A stretch of DNA of 46,268 bases, from positions 1 to 46,268 of the forward strand of contig JACRKW010000129.1 of NCBI GenBank assembly GCA_016215215.1, given 5' to 3'. Each line of letters opens with the position of its first letter. Position 1 is the first letter of the stretch. The stretch comes from Acidobacteriota bacterium. Lineage in GTDB: Bacteria > Acidobacteriota > Terriglobia > Bryobacterales > Bryobacteraceae. Shown here piece after piece: positions 34,017-43,223 of the stretch. The notes below the pieces were generated by a model that worked only from the letters and a program-made list of their open reading frames with translations, had not been told where the DNA came from and made no database searches. The position numbers were made by a program, and so were the translations under genes.

Positions 34017-35456
34017 CTATGCCCCCACCAGCGCCCTCTCCAGCGCCCCCCCCCCCCGGAACCTCCCCCGCCCGTCGAAATGCCGCGCCAGGATCTGCAT
34101 CCCCACCGGCAAACCCGCCCCCGTCGCACCGCAAGGCACGCTCATGCAGGGAATCCCCGCTAGTGACCCCGTAATCGTGTAAATGTCCGACAGGTACATC
34201 TGGATGGGATCGTCCAGTTTCTCTCCCAGTTTGAACGCCGGGAAGGGGCTCACCGGCGCCACTAGCGCATCTACCCCCTCGAACGCCCTCTGGAAGTCCC
34301 TGGCAATCAACGCCCGCACCTTCTGCGCCTTCAGGTAGTACGCGTCGTAGTACCCGTGGCTCAGCACGTACGTCCCAAGCATGATCCGGCGCTTGCACTC
34401 CGCCCCGAATCCCTCGCCGCGCGTCATCCGGTACATGTCCGCCATCGTCTGGGCTGCACTGGACCGCGTTGTGTACCGTACCCCGTCAAATCGGGCCAGG
34501 TTCGACGACGCCTCCGCCGTGCAGATGATGTAATAGCACGCGATTGCGTACTCCGTGTTCGGCAGGCTCACCTCGACGAACTCGCATCCCTGCCCGCGCA
34601 ACAACTCGATGCCCTTTTCAATCTGCCGGCCCGTATCGCTAGTCAGCCCCTCGAAATACTCTCGCGGCAGCCCGATCTTCAGCCCACGCACAGGTTCCTT
34701 CAGCGCCGCCGCGTAATCCGGCACCGGCGCGAACGCGCTGGTCGCGTCCCGCCCGTCCCGTCCCGCCATCACCTGAAGCACCGCCGCCGCGTCGCTCACA
34801 TTTCTCGCTAGAGGGCCGATATGGTCCAGCGACGACCCGAACGCCACCAGCCCGTACCGCGACACCCGTCCGTAGGTCGGCGTCACCCCCACCACCCCGC
34901 AGAAACTCGCCGGCTGCCGGATCGATCCGCCCGTGTCAGAGCCCAAGGCTGCCACCGCCGTCCCTTGCGCCACCACTGCCGCCGACCCGCCTGAACTCCC
35001 TCCCGGCACCCTATCCAGCGCCACCGGGTTCTTTACCGGCCCGAACGCCGAGTTCTCATTCGACGACCCCATCGCGAACTCGTCGCAATTGGCCTTGCCT
35101 AGGACCACCGCCCCAGCCGCCTCCAGCCGTTCCACCGCGGTCGCGTCATACGGCGGTATGTACCGGGCCAACAGCTTCGATCCGCACGTCGTCCGCACGC
35201 CCCGCGTGCTGATCACGTCCTTCACCGCCAGCGGCACGCCCGCCAGCGCCCCCGGTTCTTGCCCGCGCGCCAGCTTTTCGTCCACTTGCCGGGCCGCGGC
35301 CATCGCCCGCTCTTCGCAAAACGTCAGATAGGCGTTGGTCTTCGAGTTCTCATCCCGCGCGAACCCGAGCGCCTCCGCCGCCAGTTCCGCAGCGCTGAAC
35401 TTCTTCTCCCGCAGCCCGGCCTGAATCCTGCCGATCGTGAGTTTGGAGATCTCCAT
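34017..35456 (-). CDS. gatA: Aspartyl/glutamyl-tRNA amidotransferase subunit A
   Basis: The amidase subunit of GatCAB, releasing ammonia from glutamine to amidate Glu-tRNA-Gln or Asp-tRNA-Asn. The Ser-cisSer-Lys triad is present: AVKDVI (Lys79), GGSSGGSAA (cis-Ser154) and GSDTGGSIR (Ser178). At 479 residues the length is normal. The last 20 codons include a run of 12 G, giving RGGGALERALVGA where homologues usually read a less glycine-rich tail; the core is unaffected. gatC lies five bases upstream; gatB is not in the window. Confidence 0.95.
   Translation of the reverse strand: MEISKLTIGRIQAGLREKKFSAAELAAEALGFARDENSKTNAYLTFCEERAMAAARQVDEKLARGQEPGALAGVPLAVKDVISTRGVRTTCGSKLLARYIPPYDATAVERLEAAGAVVLGKANCDEFAMGSSNENSAFGPVKNPVALDRVPGGSSGGSAAVVAQGTAVAALGSDTGGSIRQPASFCGVVGVTPTYGRVSRYGLVAFGSSLDHIGPLARNVSDAAAVLQVMAGRDGRDATSAFAPVPDYAAALKEPVRGLKIGLPREYFEGLTSDTGRQIEKGIELLRGQGCEFVEVSLPNTEYAIACYYIICTAEASSNLARFDGVRYTTRSSAAQTMADMYRMTRGEGFGAECKRRIMLGTYVLSHGYYDAYYLKAQKVRALIARDFQRAFEGVDALVAPVSPFPAFKLGEKLDDPIQMYLSDIYTITGSLAGIPCMSVPCGATGAGLPVGMQILARHFDGRGRFRGGGALERALVGA
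34048..34059. repeat. Homopolymer C12 inside the gatA 3' end
   Basis: Twelve consecutive C on the plus strand (G12 in the gatA mRNA) lie about 14 codons before the gatA stop. Such tracts slip readily in replication and in sequencing. A one-base change would alter only the extreme C-terminus. Confidence 0.7.
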
Positions 35457-35461
35457 GGCCG

Positions 35462-35761
35462 TTACCGCTCGATGATCTTTGGCACCTTGAACTGCCCGGC
35501 CCCAGAGAGCGGAGCGTTCGCCAGCGCGGCCGCGTTGTCCAGCGTCGCCCCCGGCACATCTTCCCGCAGCGTCGCCGTCTCGCCCGCCTCGTAGAGCACC
35601 TGCGCCATCGGCTCCACCCCCGACGTATCCACCTCGTTCAGCTTCTCCATGTGGCTCAAAATCCCGTCCAGGTCGCGAGCCATTCGCGCCACTTCTTGCT
35701 CGCTCAGCCGTAGGTTCGCCAGGTCAGCCACATAGCTCACCTGCTGTTCCGTGATTCTCAA
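35462..35761 (-). CDS. gatC: Aspartyl/glutamyl-tRNA amidotransferase subunit C
   Basis: A 99-residue GatC that helps GatA fold and bridges it to GatB. The family core is clear: VSYVADLANLRLSEQEVARMARDLDGILSHMEKLNEVDTSGVEP, and the tail with LREDVPG. The start overlaps the stop of the DUF721 gene (ATGA), and gatA follows after five bases. Confidence 0.94.
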   Translation of the reverse strand: MRITEQQVSYVADLANLRLSEQEVARMARDLDGILSHMEKLNEVDTSGVEPMAQVLYEAGETATLREDVPGATLDNAAALANAPLSGAGQFKVPKIIER

Positions 35762-36156
35762 GACGCTTGCGCCTTTCTCCGGGAATTGATGTAGATCCGC
35801 CTCAGTCCGGGATCGGCGATCCCGTCCGACTCGTCCGCAATCCGCTGCTTTGCCGGCTCGCTCTGCGGGGGCCGCCGCGGCACCCCCACGCGAAACTCAA
35901 TCCGTGCGGGAGCCGCCGCGTCCAGCATCTCCGCCAGGTTCTTCAGAATGTGCGGGCTCAGCGCCGCCAGGTTCCGCTGCCAGACCTCGTCCTCCACCTC
36001 GACCACCAGACGTCCGCCCCGTGCCGATACCACCCGTGTCCGGCCCGCCAGCCGCTTGCCCACCGCCGCCGGCCACGCCGCTTGAGTCAGCTCTTCCACC
36101 GTCAAGTGCTGGTGAGCCGTCTTCAACTTCGCGATCGTGCGCCCGGCGCGTTCCAT
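35758..36156 (-). CDS. DUF721/DciA-family protein
   Basis: A 132-residue protein with the DUF721 core AWPAAVGKRLAGRTRVVSARGGRLVVEVEDEVWQRNLAALSPHILKNL, which has a KH-like fold in DciA. DciA is the ancestral replicative-helicase (DnaB) loader in bacteria lacking DnaC or DnaI; whether this shorter member acts so is inference. A basic, presumably flexible C-terminal tail (PRRPPQSEPAKQ, NSRRKAQAS) follows. It heads the gatC-gatA unit through an ATGA overlap and is divergent from maf across 97 bases. Confidence 0.75.
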   Translation of the reverse strand: MERAGRTIAKLKTAHQHLTVEELTQAAWPAAVGKRLAGRTRVVSARGGRLVVEVEDEVWQRNLAALSPHILKNLAEMLDAAAPARIEFRVGVPRRPPQSEPAKQRIADESDGIADPGLRRIYINSRRKAQAS

Positions 36157-36253
36157 CCTGGAACCGCAATTTTACCATGCGACGTTGCGACACTCCTGCG
36201 ACCACAAGGGCGCGGATCAGCAGAAAGTCCTGCCGTGTTAGTCTGGTGTCCCG

Positions 36254-36811
36254 ATGATCGTTCTTGCCTCCCAGTCCCCCCGCCGCCGCGAACTCCTCGC
36301 CCAGGCCGGCTTCACCTTCATCGTTCGCGTCCCTGCCGTTGAGGAGATCCACCAGCCCGGCGAATCCCCATCCGACTACGTTCAGCGTCTCGCCGCCGCG
36401 AAAGCCGCCGCTGTCCAAGCTTCTGGCGAGGAATGGGTCCTCGCCGCCGATACCACCGTCGTCGTCGGCTCCCACATCCTCGAGAAACCCGCATCCCCCG
36501 CCGATGCCGCCCGCATGTTGCGCCTCCTCAGCGGCCGTGACCATGCCGTCATCACCGGCGTCTGCCTGCGCCACGGCTCGCAGTCCTGGTCCGCCATCGA
36601 ATCCACCACCGTTCGCTTCGCTCCCCTCTCCGAAGCCGAAATCCTCGCCTACGCCGCCTCCGGGGAACCGCTGGACAAAGCTGGCGCCTACGCCATTCAG
36701 GGCCTGGCCTCACGCTTCATCCCCCGCATCGACGGCTGCTACTTCAACGTCGTCGGCCTCCCCATCGCTCTGGTCTACCGCCTCCTCCGCGACGCCGGCT
36801 ACACGGCCTGA
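36254..36811 (+). CDS. maf: Maf-family nucleotide pyrophosphatase
   Basis: A 185-residue house-cleaning nucleoside triphosphate pyrophosphatase. The N-terminal signature LASQSPRRRELLAQAGF and the catalytic-type AADTTVVV with the SGRDHAVITGV and GAYAIQG segments are present. YhdE-type enzymes prefer dTTP and UTP, YceF-type prefer m7GTP; the DTTVV and GAYAIQGLA features favour the dTTP/UTP group. The same region has a long overlapping open frame (track 36264-40628) that becomes the next gene only after 36966. Confidence 0.9.
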   Translation: MIVLASQSPRRRELLAQAGFTFIVRVPAVEEIHQPGESPSDYVQRLAAAKAAAVQASGEEWVLAADTTVVVGSHILEKPASPADAARMLRLLSGRDHAVITGVCLRHGSQSWSAIESTTVRFAPLSEAEILAYAASGEPLDKAGAYAIQGLASRFIPRIDGCYFNVVGLPIALVYRLLRDAGYTA

Positions 36812-36875
36812 CCTCAGTGCCATCACTAACATCGATGTCTCCTTTCACGGCGGTTCCCCGACTGTGCCGCGCAGG

Positions 36876-36904
36876 TTGCTCTTTCACCCCGCAGATGATA
36901 TTCC
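36876..36904 (+). promoter_or_regulatory. Candidate promoter for the GH78 gene
   Basis: TTGCTC (36876-36881), 17 bases, then TATTCC (36899-36904) lies about 60 bases before the ATG at 36966, inside the 154-base gap after maf. Consensus match is partial. Confidence 0.3.
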
Positions 36905-36965
36905 ATCAATGACGCGCGCTTGCAACTGCTGGCAGACCGCGCACCTAGAGGCAGTGGAGGGTTCA

Positions 36966-39900
36966 ATGAGCGGATTGCGATTCCTGGTTGTGTTACTCGT
37001 GCTAGTCGGCGGCTCGTCCCAGGCCTATGCCGCGACCGTCATCCGCAACCTGCAGGTGGAGTACCGCAAGACCCCGCTTGGCATTGATATGGCCAAGCCA
37101 CGCTTCAGTTGGCAGATGGCCGCCACGGCCGGCGAGCGAGAGTGCGCGCAGACGGCCTATCAGATTCAGGTCAGTGACGCTCGCGGCGCTGTGGTCTGGG
37201 ACACCAAGCGCGTCGAGTCGCCAGAGTCGCTGAGCATCCAATACGCCGGACTGCCGCTTGCAGCCGCCACTCGATACTCGTGGACGGTTAGTGTGTGGAA
37301 TCAGGCAAGTACGAAACTCACCGCCGCTTCGTGGTTTGAGACGGGCCTGATGGATCCCTCGCCCGAGGCTGCCGCCTGGGGCGGCGCCAAGTGGATCGGC
37401 GGAGGCGGCGCCGATCTGGTGCTCTACGCGCCTTACCTGGCCATTTTTGATCTCAGCTACGGAATCACCATCGCACCCGGCAGTACGCGCGCAAGCTTCG
37501 TCTATGGCGCCAATGACTCGCGGCTGATGGACCGGAACAAGAATCTCTATCAGCTCCAGAACGGCAAGGATCAAAGCTACATCAAGCTGGAACTCGACAT
37601 CTCCGGCGTGGATGGCACGCCTGCAGGCAAAGCGAAACTTCACGTCTACCGCGCCGGGTACAAAGACACGGATTCCCCCGCCAAACCCTTCCGCAGCTTC
37701 GAGGTGGGCGCCGATATCATCGACGCCGCGAACAAGCATGGCGAGCACGTTGTCGACGTCCGCAGCGCCTTCGGGCAGATCACCATCTCCATCGACGGCA
37801 AGTCCTCGCTGACCGCTGCCGGCGCCGCCCCACCGCCGGGGCCGCCCGCTGGGGGCGGGTTCGGTGGACGATCGGCGCCCAACAGCGTGAATCTCAACCC
37901 GATGGGAGCTGGAGGCAACTATCTGCCTTTCGGCATGCTCTGCGACATGGGCTTCTCGGTGGAACCCGGCCAGAACGCTTCGTTCCGCGCCGTAACCGTC
38001 AAGAACTCCCGCGCTCCCGGCAACATCCTTTTTGGTGAAGATCTGGCCTCTGTCTCGTACCGCGGCATCTATGCGGACTCTCTCACGCCCGATTCTGGCT
38101 TGTCCGTTCGTGATGGCCGCTATGTTCTCGCCGGCAGAGGCAAGGGCGTCTTCCTCGTGCGCGATCCCAGCCGGAACTCTTCACCCATGCTGCGGATCAC
38201 CTTTACCACTCCCGCAAAAATCGTGGACCGCGCACGGTTGTACGTCACCGCGCGCGGCATTTATGAAATCTACCTCAACGGGCAGCGGGTGGGCGAGGAC
38301 TACTACAATCCCGGCCTCACGCAGTACAACGTCACTCATCTCTATCAGACCTATGATGTAACCGGCATGATCCGTCCCGGAGAGAACGCCGCCGGCGCAA
38401 TGTTGGCCGAGGGCTGGTGGAGCGGTCTGTTGAGCTTCGGCAGTATCTGGAATCATTTTGGCGATCGGCAGTCTCTCCTCGCCAAGCTGGTCATCACCTA
38501 TAAGGATGGTTCCTCGGATACCATCGTCACCAACGACCGCACGTGGAAGTACTTTGGCGGCGGACCGCTCATCTATGGCAGCCTCGACTTCGGCGAGGTC
38601 TACGACTCGGCGCGTGAGCCGGCGGTCAATGGCTGGGCCACCGCCCGCTACGACGATCGCGCCTGGAGGAGCGCGGTGATAGTGCCTCTTGCCGGCACAA
38701 CGTTCTCCGGTGTGGAAGCCGGCCGTCCTGGTTCGCCCGGAGTCCCGTTTCACTTTGACAAACTGTCCCTCATCGGCCAAGTCGGCGACACCGCAGGCGT
38801 CTTCCGCACACTGACCGCCCGAAGCGTCAAGCAGGTGCGGCCCGGGGTATTCGTCTACGACTTGGGTCAGAATATCGTCGGCGTTCCCAGGATCACCATC
38901 GCCGACGGGCGCGCCGGGGGCAAGCTCACGCTCAGGTTCTCGGAGATGCTCTACCCCAACCTGAAGGAGTCCGGCGGCAATGTCGGAATGATCATGACCG
39001 AAAACTACCGGGCCGCGCTCAGTCAGGACGTCTACACCATGAAGGCGGGGCGGCAGGTCTACCAGCCCCGATTCACATCTCACGGCTTCCAATACGTGGA
39101 ACTCACCGGCATCGATAAGCCGCTTCCCCTCGAGGCCGTCCAAGGTGTGACCATCAGCTCCGTCCGCGAGTTGAGTGCGGACTACAGAACCTCCAATCAG
39201 AAAGTGAACCAGCTCTGGTCCAACCTCGTCTGGTCCAACGTGGACAACTTCCTCACCATCCCCACCGATTGCCCGCAGCGCAATGAGCGGATGGGGTGGT
39301 CCGGCGATATTAACGTCTTCTCGCGCACCGCCACCTATGTTTCGAATGCGGACCAGTTCCTGACGCGCCACATGCAAGCAATGCGCGACGTGCAGGCCCC
39401 CTCGGGCCGTTTCACTGACGTCGCGCCGGTAGGCGGCGGATTCGGCGGCGTCCTGTGGGGCAGCGCAGGGATTGTCGTTCCCTGGGAGGTCTACCTCCAG
39501 TACAAGGATGCCGCCCTGCTGGAGCGGCATTACCCGGCTATGGCAGCCTACATGGATTACCTGGAAACAACCATCGACCCCAAGACCGGCTTGAGCTCCG
39601 ACGCGCAACTCGGCGATTGGCTGGGGCCGCAGAACAATGCGCTCGGCGCCGCCTTTCTCGCCACCGCTTACCACGCCTACGACCTCGGAATCATGGCCAG
39701 GGCGGCCGGCGTGCTGGGTCGCGCCGGCGATGAGGTCCGGTACAAGGCGCTGTATGAAAAGCGGAAGACGTTCTTCAACGCGACGTTTGTCAATGCGGAA
39801 AAGAAGACCCTCGGCTTGATCGGTGGCCGCGGAGGCTTCGGCGGCGGAGGCCCTCGCGGCGCCACACCTCCTCCTCCTCCGGAGTTCAGGCTCGCCGACA

Positions 39901-40628
39901 CGCAGACCTCTTACGCCGTCGGCCTCGGCATGGACCTGTTCACTGACGAAAACGTGCCCTTCATGGTAAGAAACCTGGCTGAGACCGTGACGCGCGAAAA
40001 CAAAGATGATGGCGGCGTGACGCGCCCGAAACACTCCCTCATGACCGGTTTCATCGGAACCGCCTGGATCAGCAAGGCGCTCTCTGACCATGGCCTGAAA
40101 GACCTCGCATACAGGCTTCTGCAGAACGACCAGTACCCGTCCTGGCTCTATGCCATCGACCAGGGAGCCACCTCCATCTGGGAACGCCTGAACGGCTACA
40201 CGGTGGAAAACGGTTTCGGCGGCAACAACAGCATGAACTCTTTCAACCATTACTCTTTCGGCGCTGTTGGCCAATGGATGATGGCCTACTCGCTCGGCAT
40301 TCAGCGCGACGAGCCGGGCTTCCGGAAGTTCATTCTCCAGCCTGAGCCCGATCCCACCGGTGGGATGAAATCCGCCGAGGGCTACTACGACTCGATGTAC
40401 GGCCGAATCCGCAGCGCCTGGAGCCTTGAGGGCAACACCCTCACCTACCGGGCCACCGTGCCCGCCAACACTTCAGCGACCCTCTATCTCCCGGCCTCCG
40501 CCCCGGAAGCAATCACCGAAGGCGGCAAGCCGGCTTCACAAGTCAAGGGCGTGACCTTCATCCGGCACGAAGCCGGCAAGACCGTCTTCCAATTGAAGGC
40601 CGGGACCTACGAATTCATGTCCCGTTAA
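36966..40628 (+). CDS. Secreted GH78 α-L-rhamnosidase
   Basis: Hydrolyses terminal α-L-rhamnose from plant or microbial glycans. The start at 36966 has GGAGGG a few bases upstream and a signal peptide (about 1-22), giving 1220 residues. Domains: a β-sandwich N-terminus (FSWQMAATAGERECAQTAYQIQV), a laminin-like insert (about 140-345), a Bac_rhamnosid_N-type domain (YLNGQRVGEDYYNPGLTQY), an (α/α)6 catalytic domain and a β C-terminus. Catalytic candidates are the general acid Glu774 in DCPQRNERMGW and the base Glu1073 in SIWERLNGY, aligned to SaRha78A. Gly/Pro-rich loops (PPPGPPAGGGFGG near 285-300 and GGRGGFGGGGPRG near 952-965) interrupt it. Confidence 0.9.
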   Translation: MSGLRFLVVLLVLVGGSSQAYAATVIRNLQVEYRKTPLGIDMAKPRFSWQMAATAGERECAQTAYQIQVSDARGAVVWDTKRVESPESLSIQYAGLPLAAATRYSWTVSVWNQASTKLTAASWFETGLMDPSPEAAAWGGAKWIGGGGADLVLYAPYLAIFDLSYGITIAPGSTRASFVYGANDSRLMDRNKNLYQLQNGKDQSYIKLELDISGVDGTPAGKAKLHVYRAGYKDTDSPAKPFRSFEVGADIIDAANKHGEHVVDVRSAFGQITISIDGKSSLTAAGAAPPPGPPAGGGFGGRSAPNSVNLNPMGAGGNYLPFGMLCDMGFSVEPGQNASFRAVTVKNSRAPGNILFGEDLASVSYRGIYADSLTPDSGLSVRDGRYVLAGRGKGVFLVRDPSRNSSPMLRITFTTPAKIVDRARLYVTARGIYEIYLNGQRVGEDYYNPGLTQYNVTHLYQTYDVTGMIRPGENAAGAMLAEGWWSGLLSFGSIWNHFGDRQSLLAKLVITYKDGSSDTIVTNDRTWKYFGGGPLIYGSLDFGEVYDSAREPAVNGWATARYDDRAWRSAVIVPLAGTTFSGVEAGRPGSPGVPFHFDKLSLIGQVGDTAGVFRTLTARSVKQVRPGVFVYDLGQNIVGVPRITIADGRAGGKLTLRFSEMLYPNLKESGGNVGMIMTENYRAALSQDVYTMKAGRQVYQPRFTSHGFQYVELTGIDKPLPLEAVQGVTISSVRELSADYRTSNQKVNQLWSNLVWSNVDNFLTIPTDCPQRNERMGWSGDINVFSRTATYVSNADQFLTRHMQAMRDVQAPSGRFTDVAPVGGGFGGVLWGSAGIVVPWEVYLQYKDAALLERHYPAMAAYMDYLETTIDPKTGLSSDAQLGDWLGPQNNALGAAFLATAYHAYDLGIMARAAGVLGRAGDEVRYKALYEKRKTFFNATFVNAEKKTLGLIGGRGGFGGGGPRGATPPPPPEFRLADTQTSYAVGLGMDLFTDENVPFMVRNLAETVTRENKDDGGVTRPKHSLMTGFIGTAWISKALSDHGLKDLAYRLLQNDQYPSWLYAIDQGATSIWERLNGYTVENGFGGNNSMNSFNHYSFGAVGQWMMAYSLGIQRDEPGFRKFILQPEPDPTGGMKSAEGYYDSMYGRIRSAWSLEGNTLTYRATVPANTSATLYLPASAPEAITEGGKPASQVKGVTFIRHEAGKTVFQLKAGTYEFMSR

Positions 40629-40684
40629 GGCGTTGCTGGAGAGGATACCCCTGGCCTGCATCCCTCTTCGCCCCCGTACGCCCG

Positions 40685-41405
40685 CTACGATGCTCCGTCC
40701 AGCGCTTCGAGCAGGTCCCGAAAGCGGCGACGGCTGACTTCCAGCCGGACGCCGTTCTTCAACAGCACCTCTCCGGACCCGCCCGGCATAGGGTGAACCT
40801 CCCCCACCGCGTTCAAGTTGATCAGCGCCGACCGTGAAACCCGAAAGAACCTCTTCGCGTCGAGCCGCGCTTCGATCCATCCAGTAACGCGCTCCGTCGG
40901 CGACGAGGCGCGTTAATCCCTCCTCGGAGGAGAAGTACAACACCTTGGCTTCCCCTACCACCACGTAGTGCGCCCCGCTCTTTACCAGGAACCGCGCCGG
41001 GCCGGGCCGCTGGCTCCGTACCGCCCGGTCAAGCGACTCCTCACGCCCTGCTTGCCCCAAAGTTCGCACCCGTTCCAGCGCCTCTGCGAGTCGTGTCCTG
41101 CTGATCGGTTTGAGTAGGTAGTCGACCGCGTGCAGCTCGAAGGCGTCCACCGCGTGCTGGTCGAAGGCTGTGCAGAACACCACGTGCGGCCGCGGTTGGG
41201 GCAGGCAGGCCGCCACGTCGATTCCCGAACACCCTGGCATGGCAATGTCGAGCAGGATCAGGTCCGGCCGTAACGCCGCCGCCATTTCCATCGTCTGCGG
41301 CCCCGATTCCGCTTCGCCGGCAATCTCCACATCCGTATGGGCCGCCAGCATCTGCCTGAGCCTTGCACGCGCCGGCGCTTCATCATCGGCAATCAGCACC
41401 CTCAT
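40685..41405 (-). pseudogene. LytTR response regulator, frameshifted in its DNA-binding domain
   Basis: The receiver is intact: MRVLIADDEAPARARL, LILLDIAMPG (phosphoacceptor Asp53), TAFDQHAVDAF, LLKPIS (Lys99). The LytTR domain starts (FLVKSGAHYVVVGEAKVLYFSSEEG) but leaves frame after YWMDRS near 40874-40883. The +1 frame then reads IEARLDAKRFFRVSRSALINL and LLKNGVRLEVSRRRF, the missing LytTR half, to a TAG at 40685. About 14 bases appear to be lost between the two parts. As annotated, the frame would run on to 40536 and overlap the GH78 gene in antisense. It starts one base into the kinase stop (TGATG). Confidence 0.8.
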
Positions 41406-43222
41406 CAGCTTGCCGCTCCTTGCCTGGGAACGCTGAGGAACACGCGAGTTCCGTCCGGTCCATTCTCCCACCACAAACGCCCCGCATCGCCGTAATACCC
41501 GCGCAGCCTCTCCGCGACGTTCCGCAATCCATGCCCATTGCTCTCTGATAGCGTCATGCCGGGCGGAAAGCCCGGGCCGTTGTCGAAGACCTCCACCCAC
41601 AACTCCTGGCCCCTGACCCTCGCGCTCAGTGCCACCGTCGCCGGTCCTTCCACTATTCCCACCCCGTGCTTCACCGCGTTCTCAATCAACGGCTGCACGC
41701 TCATCGCCGGAATCGGCACTGACTGCGCTTGAGCCTCGATGTCGAACTCCACCCGCAGGCGTGCGCCGAAACGAGCCTGTTCCACCCGCAGGTACGCCTG
41801 CGCGAATTCCACTTCGTCGTCCAGCCGGGCCCATTCCTTCTCCGACTTGCGAAGCGTGTACCGGAATACCTGCGCCAGTTGCTCTACCGTCTCATCCGCC
41901 AGTTCCGGATGATGCGGAATCAGGCCTGCAATCGCGTTCAGCGCGTTGAAGAGGAAGTGCGGGTTGATCTGTGCCCGTAGGGCCTTCAACTCGGCGCGGC
42001 TGGCCAGAAGCCGCAACTCCTGCTCCCGCTCTTCCTGTTGCCTCCTCTGCTCGCGGAACCGCACGTTCTCCAGTACTACCCCCAGCGTGCGGGCCAGAGA
42101 TTGCAGCAGTCGGCGGTCGTCGCTCAGGTAAGGGATCGCCTTCGGCCGCGGAGCGAGCATCACCCATCCAGCGGGGCCGTGGCGCTGCTCGATCTGCGCC
42201 ATTACTCCGTCCTCCGGACACTCCGGAGGCTCGGCGGACTCGCCGAACCGCACCAACGCCGTGGTCTGGAATATCGAACTCACGCTTTCCTCGGCCTGAG
42301 TCTGCAGTTCACGCTCGTCGGTCGACATCTGCACATCGCGCGTGAACTGCCGTTCTGCCTCGGCCGGCGCGTAAGGGCGTCCCAGCCAGAAGTGATCGAT
42401 TGCGGCCGCCAGCCGTGCATATGCCCAGGGGGCCGCCAGCCACAACGGCATCAGCAGCAGCGCGCAGATCCACGGCCGGCTCCAATCTCCCGGTAGCCGT
42501 TCATACACCGGCGGAGCCGTGGCGAAGAAGAACGTGAGCCCGGCAAGTGCCAACGCGAAGAACGCGCCGCGCTTGATCAGCACGTCGAAGAACACCAGCC
42601 GTTCCCGGTAATAGAGCGTAACAGCGAAGAACGCCAGCAGTACATAGTCCGCTGCTTGCTCCAAGCCGAAAGCCACGCTGGCCAGCGCGAGCGCCAGCAG
42701 CACCCGGTACCACCATCGCTGCCGCACCTCCTGCGGCTTTGCCCGCCGTCTTGTGAGAAACAGCACCGCCAGGCCCGCCGCGCTGGTCGCTCCCAGCGCA
42801 ACGGCCGGAGCGCTCTCCAGCCGGTCGGCCAGGTCCGCGGGCGCCAGGCCGCGCGCCAGTGCTGTGGCGGCGCACCATACGTAGAGCGCCAGCAATCCCG
42901 CCTTCCACAGCCGCGGCAACGGCAGGCCGCTCTCTTCCTGCCGCCAAATGATCTGCAGCAATACTGGCGGTAAAAGCCCAGTCGCCAGGCCCGAGGCCAG
43001 GCTCAGAGAATCTGTCCATCGCGATCCGGGCGCCACCAAATTCGCCCCCCAGAGCGCCAGATTGGCGACAAACGCTGCCGCGCACAGAGCCGTGAATGCA
43101 GTCAGTGACCGGGCGGTGCGCTTGCCCCATACCATCCACGACACCGCCAGCACGGAGAACGTCAGCGCACCGAAGGTGAACGTGACAAGCGAGATCAGGA
43201 AAAGGAACTGGTAGCCAAACAT
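41405..43222 (-). CDS. LytS-type sensor histidine kinase
   Basis: A 605-residue membrane sensor. Residues about 1-290 hold seven or eight membrane helices (WMVWGKRTARSLTAF onward), then a GAF-like stretch (about 300-390), a coiled coil and a His_kinase domain with LRAQINPHFLFNALNAI (His422), followed by an ATPase domain with NAVKHGV and DNGPGFPPGMT and NGHGLRNVAERL. It belongs with the adjacent LytTR regulator, which is frameshifted here, so its normal output may be lost. The stimulus is unknown. The small upstream gene ends one base before its start, so all three genes are probably co-transcribed. Confidence 0.9.
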   Translation of the reverse strand: MFGYQFLFLISLVTFTFGALTFSVLAVSWMVWGKRTARSLTAFTALCAAAFVANLALWGANLVAPGSRWTDSLSLASGLATGLLPPVLLQIIWRQEESGLPLPRLWKAGLLALYVWCAATALARGLAPADLADRLESAPAVALGATSAAGLAVLFLTRRRAKPQEVRQRWWYRVLLALALASVAFGLEQAADYVLLAFFAVTLYYRERLVFFDVLIKRGAFFALALAGLTFFFATAPPVYERLPGDWSRPWICALLLMPLWLAAPWAYARLAAAIDHFWLGRPYAPAEAERQFTRDVQMSTDERELQTQAEESVSSIFQTTALVRFGESAEPPECPEDGVMAQIEQRHGPAGWVMLAPRPKAIPYLSDDRRLLQSLARTLGVVLENVRFREQRRQQEEREQELRLLASRAELKALRAQINPHFLFNALNAIAGLIPHHPELADETVEQLAQVFRYTLRKSEKEWARLDDEVEFAQAYLRVEQARFGARLRVEFDIEAQAQSVPIPAMSVQPLIENAVKHGVGIVEGPATVALSARVRGQELWVEVFDNGPGFPPGMTLSESNGHGLRNVAERLRGYYGDAGRLWWENGPDGTRVFLSVPRQGAAS

Positions 43223-43223
43223 C

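Noticed and set aside
36264-36965. Upstream part of the 1454-residue ORF
   Set aside because: Overlaps maf in another frame and reads as Ser/Pro-rich noise; the secretion signal starts at 36966.
38181-40274. 697-residue minus-strand ORF across the GH78 gene
   Set aside because: It is antisense to a clear enzyme with catalytic motifs; long open antisense frames are expected at this GC content, and the product has no family signature.
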